From Toxonevra muliebris (lineage: Eukaryota; Arthropoda; Insecta; Diptera; Pallopteridae), in NCBI GenBank assembly GCA_963691655.1, contig OY829326.1, positions 95,659,235-95,723,234 on the forward strand: a stretch of 64,000 nt of DNA, read 5' to 3'. Each line of letters starts with the position of its first letter. The first letter of the stretch is position 1. The notes under the pieces are model-generated. The model worked only from the letters and a program-made list of their open reading frames with translations, was not told where the DNA came from and did not search any database. The translations under genes were made by a program, and so were the position numbers. Below are positions 35,761-49,200 of this stretch, piece by piece.

Positions 35761-36074
35761 AATTGAAAAAAATCGCCAACACACACAGAGATAGATGTAC
35801 TCTTGGCTACGTAACTTTTGCAAATGTCAAGCTATGACGCTTTGATTTAGAGGGAATATGTACCAACTTAACAAAAAAAAAAACAGAACTCAAATCGGAA
35901 CGATGGGAGCGCCACACGGTGGTTATTCCGGGAACTTTTTGATCAAGGTGGTATATCCAAATTCGAATATGCCTCTCTTGCAAATATGAAGTTATAAATT
36001 CAAATTTGCTGATTCACTGAGCAAATACGAGCCTCTCTTAGATATTTTCATTGGACCTCAAATTTGTAAAATTA

Positions 36075-36460
36075 TGAGCGATGCAAACTTTATGAATAAG
36101 CTCAGTTCTGTTGAAAAACGTGCATAGAAGAGTTTTGTTGTGCTATACGATAATTTCCTTGGTAATCACAGAAGCGACGACTATGTCACGGTTGATAATG
36201 AATTTTTAAGTATGAATGGTGAAATGGGTCGCAACATGTCCGTAAAAATTCATTTCCTACATTCGCATTTGAACTTCTTCTCATATAACCTGGGCGAGTT
36301 CAACGATGAACAAGGCGAATATTTACACCAAGAAATGGCTACAATTGAAAAGCTCTTCGAAGGAAAAAATAAAACAAAAATGATTTCAGAATATTTTTGG
36401 TCACATCAACGAGAAACTGATGATGCTGAACTTAAAAGAAATCACGGCCAATCAAACATT
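36075..36460 (+). pseudogene. Fragment of an unclassified TE-linked protein family (copy 1)
   Basis: The frame reads SDANFMNKLSSVEKRA, a stop, KSFVVLYDNFLGNHRSDDY, then MGRNMSVKIHFLHSHLNFFS and NLGEFNDEQGEYLHQEMATI. The same family appears at 52,178-52,800 inside a CACTG-ended element. The H-x-H / D-E-x-G-E pattern is conserved between the copies. Function unknown; similar hypothetical proteins are common in insect genomes as far as I recall. No terminal repeats were found around this copy. Confidence 0.6.
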
Positions 36461-37612
36461 TTTGAGATGAATGGCCAAAAATTTTATTTTCTTAAAAATT
36501 TTGTTTTCATAAAAAGTTTAATAACTCAGTCAATTACTTACCGATTTTTAAAAACAAATATGCGTTGTTTTTGTTATTAAACATATTTTTTGAATAATTT
36601 CACAAGTAGTATGGTTTCTTTATAAAATAGTGTGTAGAAACATCGCCAAAGTTGAGAAAAGGCGGAAAAAGTGAAAAAAAATTGTGTTTGCTGGACAAAT
36701 ACTCACAACTTTCTCAAGTTTTCATAAATCAAATATATATCATTCAAAAGGTCTAAGTTTCTTTCTTCTTAAAATAAGAAACTGAAAATATGTTATAGGC
36801 TTATAAGTGCGCAAAGGTACGCAAAACCGATTTTTTAACGGTAAATCAAGATTTTGGGGGGTGTTTGGCGAATTTCATAAACAGGCTCTTGTTTTACTCG
36901 ACAAGACCTGCAAGAAAAATAGTATCACTTCCCAGGTATTTTTTACAGTCGCACCGTGTAGTCATAATGTCGTATAATTTTGTATGAAAAGTTGGAGAAT
37001 TTATGGCAAATGAGAGGTTACGACAAAAAATAAGACATCTTGTGAATTGCCCAAATATGTATGCCTAAATATTTATATTAGGTTGCTTATCTGTGCAAAG
37101 TTCGATTTCTTTCTGCCCGTAGTGGATTTTCGAAAACATTTTGTGAAAAAAATATGATTTAGAAAAAAATATAGGAGTCTCTAGTGGTAAATAGCCAGTC
37201 GGTTTTGAATCAAAGGCTTAAAAATAGGACTTCTAACTAAATATTGAATTTCAAGTAATTGTTTCTGAAACAATTTTTTTAAGAATAACTAGGCAAATAT
37301 TTTGTTCTTAAAAGGTTTTGATGTAGGAGGGAAATTTAATCATGTTTTGATAGAAAAGCTGTAAATTTCGTAAAAAATGTCCATGAGAAAAATGTTTTAA
37401 ACCAATTTTTTCAATTTTTTACGGGGTGATAATTTCTGTTTAAAACTTTTATATTATCAAGCATTAAATGTAGATTGAAATTATTTAGAAATTTTTAAGG
37501 TATAACCTCACTTTACAATTATCAAAAAATCAATTTTTTTTTTACATAATTTTGTTCCTTAGTATGTTTAGAATATATTCCAATTTTTTTTTTTTAATAT
37601 CTAATATTTTTT

Positions 37613-37660
37613 GAGTTATATATATACACATATATATATATATATATCTATATACATGTA
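37613..37660. repeat. TA-rich microsatellite
   Basis: Alternating TATATACACATATATATATA run immediately upstream of the non-LTR fragment. Confidence 0.8.
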
Positions 37661-37689
37661 TTCAAAACCCAAAAAAAAAAAACGTTTTC

Positions 37690-38523
37690 GAAATGATAAT
37701 GATCTCTCATCTGTTATCCGTCACTTAAAAATTTTATTATATGCTGATGATGTGAAACATTTTTCTTCACATTATTCTGAAGAAAGACAAATCTTACTTC
37801 AATCAGATCTTGATGCGTTGACAAGTTGGTGTCAGATTAATTTAATGTCTTTAAATTTAAAGAAATGTAAATCGATGGTCTATTCGAAGACAACAAATCC
37901 CATCAGAATACTGTATAAATCATTATACCTTGGAAACTGTGCATAATTTCAATGACTATGGACCCTAAATAACGTTTTAATTTACATATTAACATGTGTA
38001 TAAATAAAGCTAAGGGAACGTTTGCATTCATTAAAAGATGGTCAAAAGAATTTAATGATCCGCTTGTAACGAAAACACTTTTTTGGAGTCCTCAATATAA
38101 CTCTTACAGGTATAGATTGGAATCTGTTCAGAAACAGTTTCTTTTGTTTGCTTTAAAAAGTTTTCGATGGGATCCATCCCAAAACCTTCCACCTTACACA
38201 CATCGTCTTAAGTTTTTAGAGTTACCAACTCTAGAGAGCAGAATAGTAATGCTGAATGTCATGTTTTTGGCCAAACTACTAAATGGTGATATAAATTCCC
38301 AATTTTTATTAAATGAAGTTAACTTGAGCATACCAAACCGTTGTACAAGTTATCCAGTTACGATTAAACTAAGCTCTTGCCGAACTAATTATGCCCAAAA
38401 TGACCCTTTTCGTTGCTTGTGCAATGACTTCAACAACCTTTATGGCTTATTTGATTTATCTGATTCTCAATTTAACATTAAAAATACTGTTTTAAAATCT
38501 TTAAATGAATTAACCAGCTGATG
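37690..38523 (+). pseudogene. Non-LTR retrotransposon RT C-terminal fragment, frameshifted
   Basis: The first frame has HLKILLYADDVKHFSSHYSE (catalytic YADD) and LDALTSWCQINLMSLNLKKC. After a frameshift near 37,940 a second frame has GTFAFIKRWSKEFNDP, YRLESVQKQFLLFALKSFRW, LPPYTHRLKFLELPTLESR, and ends FDLSDSQFNIKNTVLKSL. The order and motifs match the end of a fly non-LTR ORF2 without an RNase H domain, from a different family than the R1-like copy at 29.6-35.1 kb. 5' truncated. Confidence 0.8.
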
Positions 38524-39690
38524 ATTATAAAATCTGTAGCTGTTGTTTGAAAACCACTTGGATAGGTCACTTCACCCTTCCACGTGTCGCGTCATACAGA
38601 GCAGTTCGGACTGTGTCTATTTCGGGCACCGATCCGTTCGTTATGCGGATGCGCCCCTCGTGCGGCTGGGCGGGTAAGTTGGGTCCGTTGGGATTCGTCG
38701 AGAAGAAAATATGTAACTGAATTGCCCTAAATTTATCTTTATTTTTATTATTTATAAAATAAATATTATTATGTTTAAATCCTATTCTTGTGAATTCAAA
38801 TAGTATCTAGGTCGTTGTGAAATTGTGATATGGGATCCATATAAATTTTTATTAGTTGTTTTTTTACAGGATCATAGTTGGGAGAGCAAATGTTTCAACT
38901 TCAACATGCAACACAACAGCTACAATTTTTTGTTTTTAATAGAAAGATAGGTCCCTAGCTTCTCTCTTTTCTCTTCTGTTTTCTTTTTAAATCTATCTGT
39001 TTTCTTCTAAACGACCCAATATTATGCACTTTAATTTTAAAATGGTACTGCTGTATATATGGTAGCATTAGTTGATTCGAAGCAAGAACCAACCCAATTG
39101 CCGACGAGCCAGAGCTGGAATTATAATGCATATGATTTCTGTCGCTTAAAGAACTTTGCCTATATATATTGAACGTTACATGGTACAGTGTTGGAGACAC
39201 GAAACAAATTCAATGGAATCACTCTGATCTGCGCTTCCAAACCGGTCTTCTTCTCATGCGAAATTTGCAATATAAGTGAGACTTCATTTACCATGCATAA
39301 TATTTTTCTATGCATACATTTTTTATTTATATTTCATTGAATTACACTTTCCAACAGAAATAAACTTTTTTCAAAAATAACATGGTTTTGAAAGTGGATC
39401 CTGATAGAACTCAAAAAACTAATTCGTGTGTACCATTATTACGGTAAATCCGTTGTTTCACTGATTTAAATTAATTTAAGCTAGTAGGTGTTTGTGTTAT
39501 TATTTATTATAAATACATTATTATTATGAAGAGGTTGGCATGTATATGCATACACTTTTTTAAATAAAATATTACTTGGGAACTTGTGAAAACGTTTCAA
39601 ATGATATGTGCGATTTTGCCGCGATCAGTCCAAATATCTTAATAGGAGGATTTTTGAGATACTTATGTGATTTGAAAATACTTAAATTTA

Positions 39691-40407
39691 TTAATGTTGA
39701 AAATTATAATTAGTTAAAGCTCTTGCTTCAACACGATCGCTAGCACATTTACTGTATTGTTCAGCGGCTTCACAGCTACAACAATTGGAAAAATTATAAT
39801 TTTAGAATACTTATTGTGTGAAATGAAAACAATCCTTACTGATTTTTGGAAACGTCCATAGTATCACAAATATCAATAATTTCAGCAGCAGTTTGCTTTT
39901 TTTCAATATCTTTTGCAGAAATATACGCATTAGCGATTTGCAAGGCAACTTCTCTATTGAATTTACCATTTACATCCATCTAAAGATGATGAAAAACTTA
40001 TGAAAGGTTGACTCGTATTAGATTTTGTGTACACTTAATCCAAACTCACTAAATTCATTTTCTTCATGAGACAAGCTCGCAAGCATTTGGCCTCCATCCT
40101 GGTTGCAGGTTCCTTTTTCACTATGCCCTCAAAATCATCTGCAAAAAAAAGAACACATTTACATTTTTTTTTAAAAATTATTTTTAAATATTTTAAAATC
40201 ATATTTATTCTCACAACCAACTCTACTCTACACACATTCCGAAGCCCCCGTTTCCTCGCGACACAGTTCAACAACTTGCTTTAGCATCATCACCGTTCCA
40301 TCTACACTTTCCTCTATTGGTTTCGCTTTTGTTATTATCAATAAAGTAGCAATCACAACTACGAAGGATACGTTATAGCCACATCGGATTTGCCTGCTGT
40401 ATGACAT
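39691..40407 (-). CDS. Odorant-binding protein (PBP/GOBP family), four exons, 161 aa
   Basis: Exons 40,407-40,236, 40,138-40,050, 39,979-39,840 and 39,775-39,691 (TAA) with GT-AG introns and matching phases (1,0,2). The N-terminus has a signal-peptide hydrophobic core (VSFVVVIATLLIITKA). The six OBP cysteines are present: ELCREE (C1), KCLRAC (C2 and C3, three residues apart), DICDTM (C4), then HCEAAEQYSKC (C5 and C6, eight apart). Exon 2 includes DFEGIVKKEPATRMEAKCL and exon 3 MDVNGKFNREVALQIANAY. OBPs are secreted carriers of hydrophobic odorants in sensillar lymph or other fluids. Length and Cys spacing are classical; the specific orthologue is not assigned. It is flanked by TE debris on both sides. 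Confidence 0.88.
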
Positions 40408-41449
40408 CCTTAAGCTATTTAAGTTTTATTACAAACAATATCAAAAAATCACAATACAAATTACATAGGTTCAATGTCTGTCAATTGAATAATGATGTAA
40501 TCGACAACTTTTCTTTTATATATCCCAAAAATATTGCAAACATTTTTGAATGTAATTATTCAAGTGTAAAATTATTAGTCTGCAATCACAGTTTGTGATA
40601 ATTTTTTAATTACAGACGTAGATACATACATACGTATTCAGTTTATATACAGGTACATACACGCGTATGCATAACTATATACTTTAATATAAATTTGGTT
40701 GATTGAATTTAAATTTACTGCTAATCGTTAATCAAATTTCATTTGTGTTTCAATGGAAATCTATTTTAAGTATTTTGGAATTATATTATAATATGATACT
40801 TACATGAAAAGCGTAATTTAATAAAAAATTAGCAACAAAAATGTCTTAATAATTAATTGCATGTAGGAATATACTTCCTTATTTCTAAGGCTTATGAACT
40901 TTTAGGTTAAGTTAGGTTAAGTTTTTGGGAAGTGCTCAGAAAACCTGAACGTACACGGGGGCTAAAAATTTAATATATTATGATGTCCCTATACATTATT
41001 CTCTCGGGCCAAACATTTGGAAGTGACCTATATATAATTTCACCAGCTACCTACCGCTCCTTTTTTTTAAGTGATAATAAAAAGTCTGTTTGATGCTTCT
41101 AGATAACAGGTAATATGATCTTTGTCGGTATAAAGCCTCCCAGTTCCTCTCATTTATGATTGTGGGTCAAACAAACAAACAGGCTATTACGTTTTCCAAT
41201 ACAATCGAGACTGGATTTACAATGCATAACCCGTTTACATGTGGTTAGATGATTAGGCAAGGATTTATGCGCCGCTCATTGTCACTTAATACACAGATAC
41301 TCCTTTCTCTCCAACCATTAACAATGACATGGTTGTATTGACACATTGCCTTGATAATCATCAGCGAAAATTTCTGCTTGAAAAACAGAAGCATGCAATT
41401 AAAGACAGAAATAAAGGTGCACTCTATCATTTTCAGTGAAGACCCGAAC

Positions 41450-43035
41450 CGTATTCCGTTTTAGAGCCGATAGTGAAAATGCGCTTATAATCAACTCCAT
41501 GGACCTGCAGGCACAAATCCCGGCAAAAACAAGGTCAGGTCCGAATTAGTATCTTCAACAATGCCACCAATATCCCAGCAAGTTTCATACCAATCCATAG
41601 TCAGCCTCTCTTTTGGCAAAAATATCAAGGGTTTGCAAGTTGAGCAATGCATCTAAGGATGGACCAGGTGTTGTCGGAAAAACTCCCGTACAACAAATGG
41701 CCACAGTCTGGTAATAACTTTCCATATGCCGTCAACATTAAGTCTGCTCCACCAGACTATGAATGCATAGGTGATAATGCGTTTAATCATAGCCTTATAG
41801 AACCATAAGACTTTATATTGTGATAGACCCAATGTTTTGCAAAAAATAGCCTTACATTGACAAAAAGCTGCCAGTGCCATTTTTGCATTGTGTAGGTGTT
41901 TGAAATCATGAAATTGCACCCACGGCCAAGGAATTGTCATCTTCGAAAAATGTTCGATCGATTTTTTCACTTGAATTACGATTTACTGCTATTTAAAGAA
42001 TTTCAAGAAAGCAATTAAAGAATTTTTTCGTTTTTCCTGAATATTAAGTTAAAAATCAGTAAAAAACAAGATTTTGAATCATATAACAGATTGGAAATTT
42101 AACCTAGATTAAGTTTCCGGTTTTTCGAATCTTTTAATAACGATTTTCTAATCCCAAACGACCAGAAAGTTACAAAACGCAAAAAATCCAATTTTCCAGA
42201 AATTACCTTTTTGGTGTTTGATTATTTTTTATGCAGTTTGAGAGCATCAAATCGTAATTGTGACACTAAAATCGTAATTTACAGTAAATTTCCCATCGAT
42301 CTTGTCTTTTCAAATTATAGTTTTTACCAGTTTTAAGTTCTATATTTACGGAACCAAAAAATTTAAATTATTACGTGTAATTTTCTATATAAATCAATTT
42401 TCTTGGAAAATTCCGATGCGGTGTGGAAAATTTTTACCTCTACCATGTCTATTTGATATATTTACGTCACAACGAATCGATTGGTATATCGTTTTAATAA
42501 ATCGAGAAACACACAAATCTTGCCCTAGAGGGGGAGTTTTTTGTGGAATTTCTCATATATCTATATGTATATATATATACAAATATTTCGTAAAAAGGAT
42601 CAAGTACGATTTCAAGGCTTGAAAATTTATAATTCTGAAGGAATTCGGAACAATTCTATGCAATATTTGGCTGGGTTCATTTTGATCATACTTGCCGGTG
42701 CATCAAGACCGCTGTGGCATATTTCCCTAAGTGCATTAAAGCAGCTGCTTTAGATCTTATGATCATATCATAGATAGCTCCTTAAGTGCAGCAAACATGA
42801 GATCGCTGATCTTGTTGACGATATGTAATCAAAGAAGCGGTGAAACAACCCTCCCCCCTTGTGGTACTCCTCTTGTGACCAGTTTCCTTGTTGTACTTGT
42901 TGCTATTAGGGCGTTATTCTGCAACTTAGCATTTCATCGATCCAAATAGTCAAGCCCTTCTCTACTTTAAATCTCACTAGTGCTGCTGTAATGGACGACG
43001 TCTTTACCTTGTTAAACGCTCCCTCGAAAAGAAAA
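41450..43035 (-). mobile_element. Degraded non-LTR retrotransposon ORF2 pieces
   Basis: On the - strand, 43,030-42,835 reads EGAFNKVKTSSITAALVRFK, EMLSCRITP and LVTRGVPQGG (RT motifs). Then 41,970-41,653 reads HNAKMALAAFCQCKAIFCKT, LGLSQYKVLWFYKAMIKR and YAFIVWW (RT C-terminal region). The order and strand suggest one element, with about 700 bp of unrelated AT-rich DNA (41,990-42,690) between the blocks. Many stops and frameshifts. Confidence 0.65.
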
Positions 43036-43117
43036 TGCATCTTTCTTTCTGCTGTTATTCCTCATTCATATTAGCAGTTAACAGAAAGTCTTCGGCAAAT
43101 AATACTTGCAAATAAGT

Positions 43118-43748
43118 TTTAGTACCAAATTGATCCTGGGATATTCCATAATGAATATTCAGAAAATATGGGAGGTGCCACATACCCTTTTCTAATCTTA
43201 ACATTGTCAATCGACGTCCTTGTGCAAAATTTCAATACTATACCGTAAATGCATCCACATATATATCCAAAAAAGTATATAGTTTGTATGGGAGGTGCCA
43301 CACCCACTTGTGATTTTGAACTCAGGCTATGCCAATCTTATGACTAGAGACATAATTGGGCAATTCACAGGGTGTCTTATTGGTTTCTGTATTTTTTCGA
43401 GACGTACGCACATACATATTTTCATTTTTATATATATTGAAAAAAGAGATAGAGAAGAGGTGAAATATGAAAAGTTTCAACATTTTAGCTAATATTGCAA
43501 AATGTTCGCGAAATACATATTTTACATATTTTACAATTCTAAATATTATAATTCTAAATATAAAAAATACATAAAATAAAACCAAAATGTTAACATACAA
43601 GTTTGTATGTACCAGAATTCTGGATCAAACACGTCCAACTCGGAGGTTGTCACGTCATTTCTTTTGCAAAAGTTTTTTGTTGTTGTAATTTTCGTATTAC
43701 TCGAACTTTGCCAGGGCCGGACAGCGGAGAGGGCCGAAACCCAGCTAG
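43118..43748. repeat. Helitron-like repeat copy with ATGGGAGGTGCCACA units
   Basis: Two units containing ATGGGAGGTGCCACA lie at about 43,165 and 43,288, with AGTACCAAATTGATCCTGGG preceding the first. The block ends ACCCAGCTAGT, where CTAG (43,745-43,748) resembles a Helitron 3' terminus. Related units occur at 59.2-59.7 and 63.1-63.7 kb. Confidence 0.4.
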
Positions 43749-44069
43749 TGCATAATATAAGAAAGTCTGATCGAAAAAAATTTTGTCCGATTTTTTTCCC
43801 GTTGGCTTCTGACGAATGAACGAAAAAATATTACTATTTAAAATATGTGTACCATTTTTTGCGTCTTTCAAGTTTTTGGTTATGTGTTTGTAGGTATTTC
43901 ACTTAGTTTTATAGTAGAAATTTATTACAAATAATAAAATTTCAGAGTTAAGTGTGGAGGTCACAATCATCACTCTTTTCAGCTGCATACACGCTGCTCT
44001 CAGAACTGAAAGGAGTCCAAGTTTAAGTCTGGCATTCTGATAATATCATTACATGATTGAGTTCAGCTT

Positions 44070-46047
44070 CTATAATTTTTGGATGCTAAAAAAAATAGTA
44101 ATATATGAGTATATATATATATGTACCATATGTATTTGTAAAGATTGAAGCAGTGAAAACTCAACTGTTAAAATTTGTTTGGAGATTGATCCTGTTCTTA
44201 TGAGAATTGGTTCAACCCACACCTTCTGTCGTTTCATTAGTAAATCAATTGCGTCGAAGAGAAATTTTTCTGTTAGCTCGCAAGATTTTAAAATGATAAG
44301 TTTCAATTTATTACATTCGCGCAGCAGCTGTAGCAATTCATTTTCCGAAACTCTATCAGACAAACGACCCAAGTCAATTTTCTCCAAATTCTTTAGCGTT
44401 TTAAGTGTTTGTATCCAATAATTTTCCTGGCCATACGATCCAACCACACATCTCTTCAAATATGTTAGTTTCGATATGCTATTGGCACACCTCTTTGTTA
44501 TTTCAATACCTCCTACATTTAGAACTTTCAGTTTCCTAGACATACTTAGTTTATCCAGAGTTTCCTCCAGCTGGTTATTGTTATCACAATAGCTAATTTT
44601 GAGAGTTTTCAGTTTATCCAGTCGTGCTATCCATGAATACTCTACATCTTTGATGATATTCAGTTTTAGACTAACCAATTGCTCGCAGTGGCCATCGATT
44701 TCCTGGAATACATTATCATTGAGCTTAGGGCAATCAACTATGGTCAAATGTTTAAGCTTTTTGAGAGATTTGTAAATATTAACGAAATGCTCTGATGTAA
44801 TACCAACACAATCTCGTAGCCTAAGTTTTTTAATATTTTTTAGCTCGCATAAATGTTTACCTATAAATATGAGAAAAACTTTAAATTTAATATTCAATTT
44901 GAAATAAAATTTATGGTCAGTATTTTGAATAGTTCCGCATTTAATAGGCGTTGAAGTGAATGAGGATTGTGGTCATAAGAATTGATTAAAACAGTCTTAA
45001 ATACATATAAATATCTTTTTGATGTGATAACATCTTTAATAGGGGCTGAAGTGAAATTTATAGTGGAGTGAATTGATAGACGACAGTGTCGTGTGAGGCT
45101 TAATAGTACGTGTGAGTTTATAAGTGTGTGTTATATTATATATTTTACTTTAAATCCAAAAGTATGCAGCATATAATTTCTATATCAAAAACGGTTGTAC
45201 GATATACATACATAATAATGGAATAGTTTTAGTTTACAGTTTATTCTATCCTGATTGAAAAAAGCAAAAAGCGAAGAAATTACATTGAAAAGAGAAAATG
45301 AAAAACCTAAAAACCCATGGTTGCACTTTTTGGAACATAAAAACGAAAACTTTTATAATGAAATAAACAGGAATGCGTAAAGTATTTGAAAATTGGAAAG
45401 TCTACAAAATATGAAACCGAAAATGGGCAGATAAATCAATAAATAAGATAAAAAAGAAATGGTGTATAGAAGTGGAGTTGTTAAACGAGGTAATTTTTAC
45501 CTTGCTGCTTTTTATACATACCCGTAAGATCTTTGTTCCAACGCAAATAGAGATAATTTAATGCTGGTAATTTCTTAATTTCCAAAACGTCTTCGTCTTT
45601 GAGTTCACACTGAACTAGTACCAAGGCTTTTAAATTTTCCATAATTTTATGTAGATTTAGAAGCAAATTTCTGTTTTCCTCAATGAAAATATCATTCACT
45701 TTTGGTAAACAGAAATCGTCAGCAAATTTTACACCATAACCACAACGCAACGATTTCACTCGACGTTTATTTTCTTGAAGCCGTCTCAGTATAGAGTCAT
45801 TAGTTTGAACTAAATGAACATATAATTGATCCTTAGAAATATCATAAAAGCGGTTACAAACTTTGCCGAAATTGTTTCGTTCCCATGTTGGAAGTTCTAA
45901 CAGAATAAGTCGTAGACAATCGTTATTCAGTTTAAATATTGGAACTTCACTGGTGAAGTGCTCAACATCAGCCCTATTTTTATGGACGAAAACTTCAATG
46001 GCTCTTTCATCTAAAATGACACTGATCAAAAAGTTAAGTTTAAACAA
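44070..46047 (-). CDS. F-box/LRR protein (downstream paralogue)
   Basis: Two exons: 46,047-45,522 (phase 1 donor ACGG|GTATGT) and 44,860-44,070 after TTATAG; 438 aa from the ATG used. The F-box is at about residues 36-70 (PIFKLNNDCLRLILLELPTW, then CNRFYDISKD). Leucine-rich repeats follow, e.g. ALVLVQCELKDEDVLEIKKL, ELKNIKKLRLRDCVGITS, LKHLTIVDCPKLND, LDKLKTLKISYCDNN. Such proteins are substrate adaptors of SCF ubiquitin ligases. The splice position and phase match the upstream paralogue. The start is uncertain: an acceptor-like TTTTAG precedes ATGAAAGAGCC near 46,015, and ERAIEVFVHKNRADVEHF may be a residual RRM end. Only 160 bp separates it from the upstream gene, so its 5' exons may be missing. 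Confidence 0.72.
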
Positions 46048-46210
46048 TTATTCACTTTAGGGAGATATTTCTTTTCCTTCAATTATGGAAAATCAATAGT
46101 ATCAAAAATTTAGTCAACCAACCTTAGAACCGATTTGGAAGCAAGATATTTGGGGTCCTGGAATAATATACATATAAATGATTTACATATTACCATTAAG
46201 TGAGAATATA

Positions 46211-49200
46211 TCACAAAAATGCAACCTTCAAAACTAACGGATCCATGGCTGAGTTGTAGGCTGAGAACACAACTGGATTTCTCCGAGTTCGCAATTTTTT
46301 CAATAAATCAATCATTTTGAAAACAGTCCGAGTATTAATAGATGGGCCAGGATTCTTCACCGTTATGCTGTTCAATTTCGTACATTCTTTCAACAAAATC
46401 AATAAATCGGACTCTTCGATTTCTCCACATATACCAATATACTCCAAATTTGTTAATTTACGAAGTTGACGAAATGAACCAGAATCGAATCTCTGATTAA
46501 CAGAACGACGACCGGAAATAATAAGACGCTTTAATTGCGTAAGATTCGCTATTTCCAAAAATATGCCGCTTTGCTCTTGGTAACCGGACAATGGACCCAA
46601 CGGTTTTACCCACACCTCAAAGGATTCCAACGTTTTCATGATAACTAATTTTCGAATGAAACTGCTTGTGAATTCGTTAATAGCTTGTATGCAAACTTTA
46701 AGTTTTTTGAGCTTAGGCAAAAATGCTAAACTCAGAAAAAAAAATTGTTCTGTATTCCATGTTATAACGATATCTTCCAAACTACCACAGTATCCGAGCA
46801 TTATATTAAGTGCATAATTTGAAAGAAGGTCGCAATCCATTAAATTCAATGCTCTAAGGTTAGAAAGCCATTTAAAAATTTCAACGAAATTAGACGCTGC
46901 TACACGCTGACATCCAGCCAGGCTTAATTTCTTTATAGTTCGTAGATCAGATATATATGCACCTATAAATGAAAATAAAAGCAGAATTTACTTTTTCAAA
47001 ATTTTGGATCCAACAAATAAACTAAACTAAGTTCAGCGTGGCCGAGCTTTAAATACTCTACAAACCTTCTACTAAAAATATCTTTTAGGTTTGAACACTG
47101 GGTGGACGGATATTATCTAATTTTAATGGTTTGTGTATGAACTTAACTAAATATACCGAATTTTGTTGTATTCGTGTCACTATTTTCTGCGATATCACAT
47201 TTTATTTGTATGGGAGGTAGGCGCGGTTAATGTTCAGACAAATATCAAAATGAGTTTGTTGTTTTACCACGGTGTTCTGACATACTTGTAATGGACAACG
47301 AACCACGTGTGTACTCGTGTTAAACAAATTTTTTGGTCGTAAAAACCCTACAACTTTGCCAAAGACAGTAATGTAATATTCAAAACGGTTTTGGACGTGT
47401 AAGACCTATGAACACGACTAAAATTAGCTAAATTCAAAGATTTATCGTAAAGTAGAGCCAATCCTGCCAAAGGGTCTATGGATCTGAACCCAGTATAACC
47501 ATAAGAAAGTCACTCCCTAGGTGCCCCGTTTGTCTCTATTTTTGAGTACCGATTTCAAGCACAGTGTTATTTTCGAAGAAAATATTCCTCATAGAAAAAT
47601 TCTTGAGATCACTTAAGGTCAGAACGGCTTTTCAAGGTTTTTTTCTACAATTTTTTATTATAATAAAATAAAATCATTTCAATTTTTTATATGTTATTAT
47701 TGACATCTTTAAATGTACAAAAAAAATATTTGGAGTTTATTTACCATATTTTTGTAGTGTTTTTTACGTCCAAAGTGGATACCTAAAAAACAGGTGTGTG
47801 GCTAAAAGACAGTGATTGCGGCACTTGAAGTCATCTGGGACAAAAAATTTAAATTGAATATTGTTCTGTAGACTTGCCATTCTGGCAGGTAGTAGATTTA
47901 AATATTTTTATTAAAAAAACATAATGGCAGACTTCTAAAAAGAATTTTTCAAAAATCGTGCTTTTTTTTGTTGAAAATAGGGATAAAAAATGGGAAATAA
48001 TAATTGAAAATTAACAATTCTACTACCTGCGAGAGCCATTAGCGTGTAAAACAACGTTTTCAAATTTCAGCCTAATCGGCTTTATAGAATATCTTCAAAC
48101 ACCTGTGCCGATCAATAAAACGTTGTTTCGAGAAAAACGCTTTGAAAGTTTTAACTACACACACAGTTTAACCAACAGACGCTCATGACTACTTATGTGC
48201 TATAACTTCGTTAATATTTTGGTCTCAAATTTTTACAGTATACTCAATATATTATACTTTTGAAATACATTAAAAAAAATAATCTTTTTTTTCTAAACTC
48301 GAACACCAGACTACATTCTTAAGTCCACTTTATTCAGAACTTTAACCTTGAAAATGCAAATGTTTGTGTTTATGCAATAATCTCTTTATATTGGATTAAT
48401 CAGTACGAAAAATAATCAGCTATCTTCCAAGAAAATATTTGAGTTTTGCTTTATTTATGGACATTGCGAACGTTTTTGATATAAAAGACTAGCGATGCAC
48501 AGCGTAACGAGGTGGCCAAAAATAAAAAAAGTCAAATTGAGAATATGTAAAAATTTTAATAAAGCGCGGTTCACGCCAAATTGGCACGCTTTGTTGTGGT
48601 CACCACGTCGCCCCTAGTCACAAGAACAACAAATTTTTTACTGGGATTTATTTACAATACCGTTACCGTTAGTTGATAAATTTTTCATATAAATTGATCT
48701 CAAGTTGGTGATTGTGTGCACAATGGAAGCTGCAAATAGAAAATTGATTGTGAACAAATTTATTGAGAATCCGTCGTGGTCTGGTTCAAAGATTGCGAAA
48801 GTGTTAAATATCTCTAAAAGAACGGTATGTAGAGTTATAAAACGATATAAAGAAACTCTTAGTGTTGAAAAGTTGTGAACAAAACGGGAACCACCAACCT
48901 AAAATTAAAGGCAAAGATCTTGAGGTCCATCAAAAGCAATCCCGGACTATCGGATAGCGATCGTGCCAAAAAGTTCAATACCAGCAAAAGTACTGCTAGA
49001 CGAATACGCATAAAAGCTGGGCTAAAGTGCTATCGTGCTATAAAATATCCAAATAGAACAGACAAACAGAATTTGCTGGCCAAAAACGTGCTCGTCTTCT
49101 TTATAATAATGTTTTGACCAAATTCAATGGATGCATTATTGTGGATGACGAATCATACGTAAAATTTGATCTTAAACAGCTTCCAGGTCAAAAATTTTAT

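Noticed and set aside
40905..40925. GGTTAAGTTAGGTTAAG and similar GTTAGGTTAGGTT at 51,208 as telomere-like repeats
   Set aside because: Only two or three units each, flanked by TE sequence; such short runs are common in fly repeats and dipterans use no TTAGG telomeres.
46117..46229. Possible extra last exon of the upstream F-box gene (acceptor TTATTCCAG then DPKYLASKSVLRLVD)
   Set aside because: The in-frame stop at 46,211 gives a C-terminus that aligns with the paralogue (LKVAFL versus ILTVEFSLL), so the simpler ending is preferred.
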